A stretch of DNA of 64,000 bases, taken from assembly GCA_038501625.1 (NCBI GenBank), contig JAZAYU010000033.1, positions 5,384,509 through 5,448,508 of the forward strand, in the 5' to 3' direction. A program made the position numbers and the translations under genes. This document shows, piece by piece, positions 22,672-32,720 of this stretch (the stretch's first letter is position 1; every line of letters starts with the position of its first letter). This stretch comes from Corbicula japonica. Lineage: Eukaryota; Mollusca; Bivalvia; Venerida; Cyrenidae. A model generated the notes under the pieces. The model had not been told where the DNA came from and did not search any database. It worked only from the letters and a program-made list of their open reading frames with translations.

Positions 22672-25299
22672 CTGGAAAGAACACGAAATAATAATAATTA
22701 TTATAATCACATAAACAAAATATACAAAATATCATTTTGAATATCGAGGTCATCACTTGATTGAAGATAATCGTTTGTTGTTTAAATTTATCAATGTTCA
22801 ATAATTAGACGTGTTTGAACATATTTAAAGTCATTTACTTAACCATATACTGAGGCGTCATATAGAGAAACATAAACGACTCGCACACAATTTCTCTACG
22901 AAAGATGTTCACACCCCAAGCGTCTTCCAGCTGTAACACTATGTGCAGCAGGAGATATATTGTTTGTACTATCTCAAGCACTCCAAAGTACATGGCGGAA
23001 GCACTATCACGAAGTGACCTATCAAATAAATAGAAAATGTAGGACACATATAATTTCTAAAATGTTGTATTTTATTTGAAAGCAAAGGCCCAAACATTTG
23101 TCAGATACGTGATAGCTAAAACAGCTCATTTGGAAGGAATTAATATTAAGATGAGTTCCCCGTTCAACTAAATGTTTCTACCATTATCACAGTATACATA
23201 TATTAAGTCTTTAAAGACGATATTAAGTATTGAATTTTATGCAATACACCTCGATAATTTGCTTCGAAAAAATATATCATCGCGTCGATTCATTGACATG
23301 TTCCATTAAATCGATATGGCACCAAAAATCTATACAGTTATTAAAAACGTCAGTATTGTTCACTCCAGAAAGTAAAGTATCGTATAAGCCTGCAAATGTA
23401 ATGGAAATTCATCGTTAGCTTGCGAATCTTTTCATGCAAAATTGTAAAAAAAACTTGGATGCACAACTAAATAAGAAAATAACAGCAATAAACTCAGCAA
23501 CAAAATTGTTCTCGGATGGAGATTTCTCGATTGTACTAGATCTACAAGAAGATGTATATCGATTTCAGACACTGAATACAATGTTCATTTTTGGGTTGTT
23601 TTTCTAACGCTTGTGAGATTAAAATAATATGACTAATACCATTTATTTCTACATTTCAATCAAAAGTCGTACAGATGTATATGTATGTTATATGCTTCTT
23701 GTTTTACAACTGAAAATTACTTAAAAAGTATAGGTCTGTGAAGTTGGCTCTACGCCCTACGTTCCACGTCCTCCATACAAATTTATTTCTATGTTCTCCA
23801 TACAAAAGTCCTACGTTCTACGATCATATCTATTGTCGACCCAGTCCTACGTCCTACGTTCATTTCTACGGTCGACCCAGCCCTACGTCCTACGTTCATC
23901 CCTTCAGTCGACCCAGCCCTACGTCCTACGTTCATTTCTACGGTCGACCCAGCCCTACGTCCTACGTTCATCCCTACAGTCGACCAAGCCCTATGTCCTA
24001 CGTTTATTTCTACGGTCGACCCAGTCGTATGTCCTGCATTCATCCCTACAGTCGACCAAGTCCTACGTCCTACGTTCGTGTCGACCGTAAGGATGAATGG
24101 ATTGACATAGCATTGGGTCGACTGTAGAAATGAACGTATGACGTAGGGCTGGGTCGCCGGTAGGGATGAACGTAGCACGTAGGACAGGATCGACCGTAGG
24201 GATGAATGCATGGAAATAGGACTAGGTCGACTGTAGAAATGAACGTAGGACGTAGGGCTGGGTCGACAGTAGTGATGAACGTAGGGCGTAGGGCTGGGTC
24301 GATCGTAGAAATGAACGTAGGACGTAGGACTTGGTCGACCGTAGGGATGAATGCAGGACATAGGACTTGGTCGACCGTAGAAATGAACGTTGGACGTAGG
24401 TCTTGGTCGACTGTAGGGATGAACGTAGGGCGTAGGGCTGGGTCGACCGTAGAAATGAACGTAGGGCGTAGGGCTGGGTCGACTGTAGGGATGAACGTAG
24501 GACGTAGGGTTGGGTCGACCGTAGAAATGAACGTAGGACGTAGGGCTGGGTCGACAATAGATATGAACGTAGGACGTAGGACTGTTGTATGGAGAACGTA
24601 GAAATAGATTTGTATGGAGGACGTGGAACGTAGGGCGTAGAGCCAACTTCACAGACCTAAAAAAAGTAGAACTTTTTGTTCAGTTTAGTAATCAGTTTCA
24701 ATTACCTCCCTTGATGGTTATTTGTTAATTCAGACCATCCAGAATGTCAAATATTGTGTGTGGCAGTATATTGGCATACTTGAACTATCCATTATTGAGG
24801 ATACGGATGGTATCTGTGTCTGTCTGTTATATGGTTGGCTAGATGCTGCAGCTGTATTTGAATAGCTTTGGTGTTACATTATTTTGATTCTGATATTTTG
24901 ATATTTGAATGATCCCACTCTGAAAATGGCTACATGTATTTGGAAACATGATAGTAAACCAGTTTAACAGTATTGTTAATTTGTAAGTCTGCTATCATGT
25001 AACTATATAGTTATCTATATATGAATTCTATCTAAAACGTTGTAGTGTTGACGTAGACCTTACCTTGACATCCAAACAACCGCCGAGATGGGATTTCCGA
25101 TGAGGCCAATGATTAACCACAGCGGAGTAATACTTCTGTCGATGTAAACCACATGTGGTGCAGCAATCAGGAGAATTTCGAACGGACTTCGAATACTAAA
25201 CTGATTGATTTTACTTTCACTAGTTCTGTTTAAATATCTAGTCTCGCTTGCGTTCGTCAGATGCATTTGGGAAGAGGACCAATCTGTATTATTAGCCAT
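22030..25299 (-). CDS. class A G-protein-coupled receptor (peptide-receptor-like), three coding exons
   Basis: Seven-transmembrane receptor of about 350 residues, expected at the plasma membrane and signalling through G proteins; the ligand is unknown. Coding exons on the minus strand are 25299-25064, 23018-22844 and 22671-22030. Their phases (2, then 0) match across both introns. The start ATG at 25299 opens an N-terminus rich in N-glycosylation sequons (NNT, NAS, NRT). TM1 has GN at 68-69. TM2 is around 85-109. A probable disulphide joins C124 (top of TM3) to C199 (second extracellular loop). TM3 ends in ERY at 148-150, a DRY variant. TM5 and TM6 carry prolines (LIP, LLP). A short tail follows TM7. 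The stretch of WG, CE and QYMSPLL motifs before ERY resembles the large mollusc/annelid family often labelled FMRFamide- or TRH-receptor-like. That family placement is inference. By eye, the usual TM2 Asp is Gln97 and the NPxxY Tyr appears to be Cys. Length is normal for class A and no internal stops are seen. Confidence 0.88.
22844..23018 (-). CDS. GPCR exon 2 (TM2 to start of TM3)
   Basis: 175 bp. It starts after the acceptor TTTGATAG with the single base that completes Arg79 and ends in phase 0 at the donor ATG|GTTAAG. It encodes TM2, the first extracellular loop with the WG motif, and the TM3 cysteine C124. It ends at QYM, a conserved stretch in this receptor group, directly before SPLL in the next exon. 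Confidence 0.85.
23731..24659. mobile_element. 929-bp foldback element with inverted 36-bp minisatellite arms
   Basis: The two ends are exact inverse copies (TAGGTCTGTGAAGTTGGC outward). Inside, the left arm holds tandem 36-bp units built on GTCGACC, CCTACG and TTCAT, and the right arm holds the same units inverted. Alternate units differ slightly, giving a 72-bp dimer. The 8-bp sequence AAAAAGTA flanks both ends (23723-23730 and 24661-24668), as a transposition target duplication would, with one extra A on the right. It lies in the GPCR intron between exons 1 and 2. Because 36 is divisible by three, long reading frames appear on both strands; I do not treat them as genes. Confidence 0.8.
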
Positions 25300-25305
25300 G
25301 TCATC
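25064..25305 (-). CDS. GPCR exon 1 (N-terminus and TM1)
   Basis: The coding part begins at ATG 25299. A possible 3' splice site (TTACAG) lies just upstream, so the exon may start at 25305 with six untranslated bases. Its polypyrimidine tract is weak, and the reading frame stays open upstream to 25644, so a longer leader exon is possible. The exon ends at a strong donor (AAG|GTAAGG) after two bases of the Arg79 codon. Residues 60-79 form TM1 with the family GN motif. There is no signal peptide, which is usual for this receptor class. Confidence 0.8.
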
Positions 25306-25644
25306 CTGTAATTTGAATTTATCAACTTTAAACATTGGGTTAGTGTGTGTCTTAGGACCCCATCGGGTTTTGTTTTCCAATAAGCCTTGCAACGCCGCAA
25401 AGCGACATCGCCTCAATAACAACTGTTTTATTCGTTTATGCGGTGGATTTTCACGCATAAACAGGACGACCGCGTTAAAGAAGAAATTTCTTATATGGGG
25501 CGTAACAGTACCTGTTTTTGCTACATAAAGAGGATTAATTAAACCATTTATCATAAAGCTTAAAAACAGAGTTCTTATATTTGAAGAAGAAGATGGTGGT
25601 GACGTTGGTGATGATGGTGTCCGTCCGTCTCGAAATTTTATCAT

Positions 25645-27604
25645 TTATGATTGTCCAGAGTTTTATTTGTTTTCATTGGTGTAGGAGGCTGTTACCTGCT
25701 GAAGTTATTTTATTTTTATTGTTCCTGTAACGACAGAGGTACGGTCCTTGATTATGTCAAAATTGATATATTCTTTTAATTATAAATACGTAAATTAATG
25801 ACATGCTCGTTGGCAAAGTCAGTAAAATTTGTTTTATTGTTATTTTGTGGCACACATTGCTCTTTCAAAACCATTGACAGAACAGAACAGAACATAACTT
25901 TATTCACTCAAATCATAAATACATGATGTGCGAGTGTACAAATACATTATTCTGAACATACATATTCTTTATCACATGACATGATACAATATTGTAATAT
26001 TTCGGTGACTTAACGATTGACGATTTTACAACCTTGCTCATTCTACGTAATGGTAACCACTGCCCTTACTTCAGCGTGGCAGGGTCTTTACTAGTTTTTT
26101 TCAAATGCCCCGATATTCCCCGAGAGTGGAGCAATGCTTTAAAATCACAGGTGCATTACTTTAGACTTATTGCAACGGACATAAGAACAAGTAAAGTTCA
26201 AGAAAAACATCATTTTAAAGTTTTTGTAGAAAAATCAATTGGTTTGGTTCACAGTTAAACGGATCTTACTAAATCATTGTCAGAATTTACCTATCTAGTT
26301 CGAAACTTTGTTAAGTGATCACAAAAATCTAAAATTATTGGTTTGATTTACAATGAAATCGTCATTACTAAATCTTTGTCAGAATGTACCCCTCTAAAAG
26401 TCTCGAAACAAAAAAAACTAAGTCCGATAGTGATGATAATTTATTATATCAATCACTTTTGTAATAGTATGTGTTTTAATTGTTTTATGTGACAAAAGTG
26501 TGCCTTTTTCACTGTATATAAACCGATTGTATCATATGTCGGATATAGCAAGATGATTTCATGGCTGCGATATAAACAATTCGTAAATAACACATTGAAA
26601 ACGGAATTATAAGGATCATTTTAAGTACCTTCAACAAAAAAGTACGTTATATTGTGTATAGTCATTATTGGTTGTAATACCATTTGTTTTGCGCATATAT
26701 AGGGATAAAAACTTGCAAAATTGCATTTAATCACAAGAAGGTCTGGCAAATGACCCACATGATTTTATCAAAATACTGTTATTCTCTACAAATAAACGCT
26801 CTGATGCACGAATACATACTAGTTATAAGAGTCTATGATATTAATATAAAGAGTATTACATTACGAAAAATTCTTTTAAATGTATAGATAGTGTAAATTA
26901 TTAAAATGTTTGAGGGGTTTAGTTTCGTAATGACTGTATCTTTTATAGCATTATCATTTATAGCAAACACACCAATTTCTGTTGTATCATTTTGTGCGAT
27001 ATTCGATTAATGATTTTCCTATAATCTGTATCACTTATGGTGATGCGCATTTGCTGATTTTATCAAGTTTATGCTTTTAGGTAAGATGGAGGAGTTCGTC
27101 TACATATATTGTCTATACAAATCGGGTATATTTGGAGAAATAATAAATCATGGCGTATAAAAACACGAAGAGAAGAACTTTAACATAATAAAACAGAATG
27201 ATACAACAATAGTGACTATAGGTTATTGTTAGTTTGGAGGCTTGTATAAAAATTATACTGTCAGGCCCACCGCAGCTGGGCGTCCGTTTAATTTTTCAAA
27301 CAAACCTCGAAATAAACTATAATCTGTTCTTGTAACTGATATATTGGCATACACATAGTTTACACAAATCAGTTGTCACAACAGTATTTTAATGGCTAAA
27401 TGTAATATGAGAATATGTTAGAAATTGAATTGGCTAATTTCTGTAAGTAAAATCAGCATGGGAACATACCTGACTCTCAAGGGAAGACCTTTGTGACAGT
27501 CAATCCTTGGGCGGAAAACAAGACACTGATTCCTTTGCTAAAGTTCCGTTTTACCCTTTACTCCATGGGATATGGAGTAAGTTGTTTTTGCTGTACACTG
27601 TTTG
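25645..27604. other. region upstream of the GPCR; no promoter recognised
   Basis: Contains the ACAGA tail and chance frames only. 5' untranslated exons of the receptor could lie here but cannot be placed. Confidence 0.5.
25877..25990 (-). mobile_element. possible retroelement 3' tail
   Basis: A run of ACAGA units, read inverted as TCTGT units, next to AACATAACTTTATTCACTC. This looks like the tail of a non-LTR element on the minus strand. No coding part is visible. Confidence 0.35.
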
Positions 27605-27692
27605 TATACAATGGTCACTTGTTTTCAGAAATATTCTTATAAATGTAATAACATTTATAAGAATATTTCTGAAAACAAGTGACCATTGTATA
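27605..27692. repeat. perfect palindrome, 42-bp arms, 4-base loop
   Basis: The left arm starts TATACAATGGTCAC and the right arm is its exact reverse complement ending GTGACCATTGTATA, around a loop AATA. Short outer matches (CCTTTACTC/GAGTAAAGG) further out hint at a once longer inverted repeat. Confidence 0.92.
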
Positions 27693-28734
27693 TTCCGATC
27701 AAATGGCATGGATGTTTCAGCTGACATTGGTCGTACATTGAGTAAAGGGTTTATCATCAGCTTAAAATATCAGTATTTAAATAACTTGCTTTGTCTCAGA
27801 ATTTGTATGTCACGCCTACCTGCGTATGTATTTATAATCGTGAACCTTGAGTTTCGAAACTATAACCTTTAAAAAACCTTAGAGTATGTTTATCAAATCC
27901 AAAACATTTTGGGACGACATGAATTATCGCTTGTTGTAAATTGTATTTCTCAGAGCGGCCTGGGTGTTAACTTATGAAGTCAGGTAGATCCAATAATTGT
28001 TTCGTGTCGCCGCAGTATATAAAGGCACCGAGGCCCTTAAATTTCATAACGTATCATATTTCTGAACGAAACACTTTTAATACATGTTTTTACATCAAGC
28101 CGTTGTTCTTAAATCCGAAAATATACTAAAATCATCTTTAAAAAATCGCCATAACTGATACACATAAATCACTAGAAACATACAAATGATTGTCGGTCAT
28201 CCTGATGACCGACATATTATAATGGACCAAACTTGAACTTTGAAGGGTAACACCGGTTAACAGCGGCACCGGACGTGGTCACTTTAGACAAAGCCGCCCG
28301 TCTAGAGCTTGGGAATGCTATTCCGTTCCCCTATTTGCAAGAAAAGTCTTCTAAATGTTGATGAAACAATATCTGGACGTTGTAGTAACATCAAATCAGA
28401 AATTGAGCCGATATATAACGACATGTTAAATTATATAAACATACGTGTGTTGTATTTTCTACAGGGTGTAGAAAAAATGTTATGCGTCTTTTTTTAGAAA
28501 GTCACGTGATTAAAACCTTCATAGCAAAATATTATTTGTGTATAAATTGAACTGTTACGTTATTTGATTCAAACAACTGTTCAGGATGATCCAATATATG
28601 AAATAGATTCAATCCGTTATATTGATTTTGTTGGTCAAAAGCAAGACATCGTTTATGTTTTTCTTAGAGACTAATGAATATCCGGGCGTGCTCGATTGGG
28701 CTGTCGGAACTGTGCCAGAATCAAATTCCGACTC

Positions 28735-28880
28735 TTCCACAGAATCTGCTTGACTGTTTCACTGCGCATTTCTGTACTTTCAGCAGACAGCGACAGTAGT
28801 AAACCAATTTTGTCTGGCGATTATAGTCGCCAGAGAATCCTTAGCGAGCTTCAGTTATCTTTCCTCGAGGTTTAAAATAG
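28735..28880 (+). repeat. dispersed repeat S, copy 2
   Basis: CACTGCG, CTTTCAGCAG, GCGACAGTAGT, AATCCTTAGCGAGCTTCAG and CCTCGAGGTTTA match copy 1 in order. It contains a GGCGATTATAGTCGCC hairpin. Confidence 0.6.
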
Positions 28881-29984
28881 GCGGTATTCCCCAAGCTTGC
28901 AAGTAAAGTACATACTGCTCATGGAGATTAACAACACAAGTTGGTGTTACATTTAAAAATACAACGAACTCGGAGTCATATTACAAGATGTATGTTTACC
29001 GTTATCACAGCAGAGTTGCTGATAGCAATTTGATGCCACTTAAATGTCGGTCACTGATTTATTGCCATTCATATGTTTGGAATGCATATTATGATGAGAT
29101 CTGTATCTGTATTGTTACGACGCTTGTAACCACTGCTGGCGTAGTGCGTCGGGGGTTTAAATGTTAACCATTCGAGTTGCACAAATACTGCACACTGTTT
29201 ACCATATCCTGTCGTTCAGGGCTACGTTTACACCTTCTAGATGCTGGTTTAATACAGTATAAGCTGTACCTCTTCTTTTCTTTTTTGCAAATGGTTTATA
29301 TTTACTCTTTTATCAAGTGTTATGTTGAATTATTGTAATGAGCAATAGGCTTAGTTGATAAGAAGCTGGAGAAATTTCTTTTAAATAGATACAGAGAACA
29401 GGCTTGACGTAATCCAGAAGCCAATCAGAGGCCTCTAGTTTTTTGGTTTACAACAGTCGTTTATTTTCTGATAACGACGGAGAAAGAGTCTAAGAATCTG
29501 CCAAACGAGTGAGATTGGATGTCGGAACAGAATCATGATAGGTTTTTATAAAAAGTGTTACATAATTGCATGTTTAGTATATCTTTTGATGTCTAAAGAA
29601 CTACTAATGGTCTTAATAAGCCATACTTCATAGTTCAACTAAGTTTTCCTACTTTTTAGATCAGTCAACAAAAAGCAATATTTATAATTTACTGAAAAAT
29701 AACACTATTTCTGGTATTTATGTTGGTGAAATTCTTGGCATAGTACTGAAATGTAACCATTATCTTATTTTATGGCAGAAAAACCAGTATCTAAAAATAT
29801 TTCAGTTTGGTGCAGTATAAAACACTGACCGATTCACACCACCTTTTTCGATGGAATGGGTAGAACGCTGCCAGAACACAGTTCCGACGCACTCGATTGG
29901 AGTTCTCCCTGTTCTAAATGTCGGAATTTCCAATCGAGCACGCCCCGACTTTTGCGGGAAAGGCTGTCTGTAAACAAAAGTTTA

Positions 29985-30012
29985 CAAAAAGCTAGTCGGT
30001 CATTAGCATACA
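29985..30012 (+). repeat. short dispersed repeat T, partial
   Basis: AAAAAGCTAGTCGGTCATTA then GCATACAC, without the AGCTTTCC half. Confidence 0.55.
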
Positions 30013-30485
30013 CTTTCAACCAAAAATGTATTCTAAAATCTAGAGTTCAACAACAAAATTTCGTCACTGTCCTAGGATGGGGGATGAGCAGCCTGACAGG
30101 GACTCAAATTATTAAATTTACTATTCTGATCTTCAACAATTTCGTTAGAATGCTGAACTTAAACATGTAATATTGGTGGTTCTTGCACATTTTCCTGTTT
30201 TTGTTTGTTAGTTTTAATGATGTCAATTTCAGTGTATGCCATGTTAGATGACATTATGCGGGTTTCAAAAAAACTCATGTCCCTGCATTGACTTTGAAAA
30301 TTGATGAACACTTCTACCCATGTGTTAATTTTAAAAATTTCTTTCTTGTGATATAAATCACCAAACATACGGTCGTGAAACAGTAGAGGCTTATAGTAAA
30401 CGAGGAGATGTTTTAAACAAGCATTTAGGAGGAAACGAATGCTCAGAACTTGCTTTATTGTCAAAATATTGTCTTTTAAAGAGAG

Positions 30486-30720
30486 ATTTTGCTTTTTGCG
30501 CTTTCCAGTGCAAATGTTGCGAATGTTCTCAGAAGTTAACGGAAGTTTAGCGAAGTGAGGTGATCATTGTTTAAAGTAAAAAAAAGGGGGATCAGCGATT
30601 TTGCCATTTGTTTGCGATTTCCAGTGCAAATTTGGTGAATGTTATCAGAAGATACCAGAGGTTTAGCGAATGTGACATGGCCATTGTTTAAAGTAAACAT
30701 AGGAGATCAGCATGGGCAAT
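30486..30720 (+). repeat. two-copy tandem repeat, ~123 bp
   Basis: TTTCCAGTGCAAAT, GTTTAGCGAA and CATTGTTTAAAGTAAA recur in order at about 123-bp spacing. Confidence 0.75.
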
Positions 30721-31304
30721 ATTTTTATCTAATATCATAAGTGTAGTCAATTGGGCGGCGCTACGCTTTGAGACAGTCATCAATACGACCAATAAGCTGC
30801 GGACGAGAGAGATAAACGACTAGGATGGCCACATGAGGTTATGATTACACATTCAGCGTGGAAGCATCAATAATGATTTTGTTTATTGAACTTGTCTGAT
30901 ATCAATTTATAGGATAAATGGCGACACGTTACCTCAGTTACAAGTACTTAGTTAGTCAAGTTTGTTGAAATATAATTTCAATCCATAATTACACACTTTT
31001 GCATTTCACGAGCGCACTATTGAAATAACCTGAGATGCGAGAGTTTAAACCTAGTTGGTTTGATGACTACCCATGTCTTCATTAGTTATGAACATTACAT
31101 TTTTTCTTTTATTCGCAATTACTCATTTAGAGGGACATTTATATACATGTATTATGCTCTTTCTCAAAGATTTGCATAAAAGTGCCTCGTTTTGAGCTTG
31201 TTGCACAAAAACTGCCATGTTTTTTTAGATCTATCTTTTTCCCTGTCCTTTCGATATCCAAGTTGGAGCTCTAATTACGATGCGGTATTTTATGTTTTTG
31301 ATAT

Positions 31305-31410
31305 GCTTTAAAGTCTTTAACAGGCTCAATGAAACCGAGCCTGTAATATTTTCACATTTTTCGTCTTCGGTGGTTTTCAAAGTGACCTTTTAATCTATTT
31401 TAAGAAAACA
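31305..31410 (-). repeat. dispersed repeat R fragment (inverted)
   Basis: CAGGCTCAATGAAACCGAGCC followed by CGTCTTCGGTGGTTTTCAAAG is the reverse complement of the start of the R body. Confidence 0.6.
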
Positions 31411-31679
31411 AAACTTAAACGATTGTTTTGAAATAGAAACTTGGTAACCATTCTATACGTGCTTCTGTATTTTTATCATTTAAACTTTAACTAATTTATG
31501 TTACAAAACTTTCGCCGCCATAAAGTTCAAAACTTGCCCTTGAATATATGCATTATTAACGAAATACGAATTGATTTACTTTGATTCCCATATTCCCTCT
31601 CAAAACCGCATATATCTATGCGTTCTCTTCTTGTGGTCTATAGTGAATGGTTGGACTCGTCGCAGTTGCAATCCAAATT

Positions 31680-32470
31680 GAGTTTTACTTGTAAAAGATT
31701 TCCGGGGATGCCCGTGACCCCAATGACTGCTTCCCCATACACATGCAATATAACGGATCTGATTTCGGTCTTGGGATACTAAACGATAACATTATTTTGA
31801 CAAGTACAGTAAGGTAGACAACACAAGCACTATCATTTCTATGTAAGGGCGATCTACTAGAATATACTGCAAGGAATGCAAAACCAGCCTTTAAAGTAAA
31901 GAAAAAGTTGTTTTCAGAACAGTGGCATAACGACAATTTTTATGATGATAGCTTAATTTAAATACAAATAGTGCTTCTTGAGTTCCTTTAATAGTTTTAC
32001 AGAAAATCGTTCAAACAAAAACAAAAGCAATAAAAGCAGCATAAAGCTTAAGTGAAAGTAATAAATGCATCAGCATCCTAATATATTGTTTACTGACTTT
32101 TAACGCTCGTCAACTTCAAGTTTGACGAGATCTGCTGAACCAACTAAAACTACATTTTATGAATGTTGGTAATGAATACTGAATATTATAAGCGTGGCTT
32201 TTCTCTCAATGTACAAATAAGTATCAACTGTGGAAAGTTCTATGGTACCTCTTTGAGCATTCGCTTTAATGTAACATATTCATCAGATTCGCTGGTGCTT
32301 AAACAACGTAATTATTTCTACACGTCCTGAAAAAAAAAATTACGTCTACTAGAGACATGATTATTTATATTGATGCCTTTAGCCCGTATACGTATTCTTC
32401 ATGTTTCAATAAATCAAACATCAGCCGTTCAACTTTGTTTGCATGCTTTAAAGTAACAGAATTGTACAAT
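31680..32470 (+). repeat. segment duplicated at 62480-63240 (copy 1)
   Basis: Shares in order ACAAGTACAGTAAGGTAGAC, a block ending in CCAGCCTTTAAAG, TTATTTCTACACGTCCTG, ACATGATTATTTATATTGATG and AAACATCAGCC with the later copy, with many differences. It is probably an old transposon family or segmental duplication. An 83-codon minus-strand frame here is not intact in the other copy. Confidence 0.7.
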
Positions 32471-32679
32471 GTTTTTATGTTCTCTTGTTTATGTTTGTAC
32501 ATACAGAGAAATGTAAATGGAAATAAACTTGAAACATCAACTAAATTCACAAATAGTTTGTCAGATACAGTCTGTGTGACTTTGATCGACAGAAAACTGG
32601 CCACATCATTGACTTGCATTGGTCCAAAAGTAAATACATGAACGAAAACATACCTACTAATTCTTTTAATTTATTTGCT

Positions 32680-32720
32680 AATGACCGACTAGCTTTTTGG
32701 AAAGCTAAAACTTGTTGAGT
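32680..32720 (-). repeat. short dispersed repeat T
   Basis: AATGACCGACTAGCTTTTTG then GAAAGCTAAAACTTGTT. It recurs at 29985-30010 (inverted), 40008-40045 and 58884-58925 (inverted). Confidence 0.65.

Noticed and set aside
23789..24652. 287-codon Pro/Tyr-rich repeat protein on the minus strand
   Set aside because: It spans both inverted arms of the foldback element and equivalent frames are open on the other strand. There is no start context, signal peptide or splice evidence.
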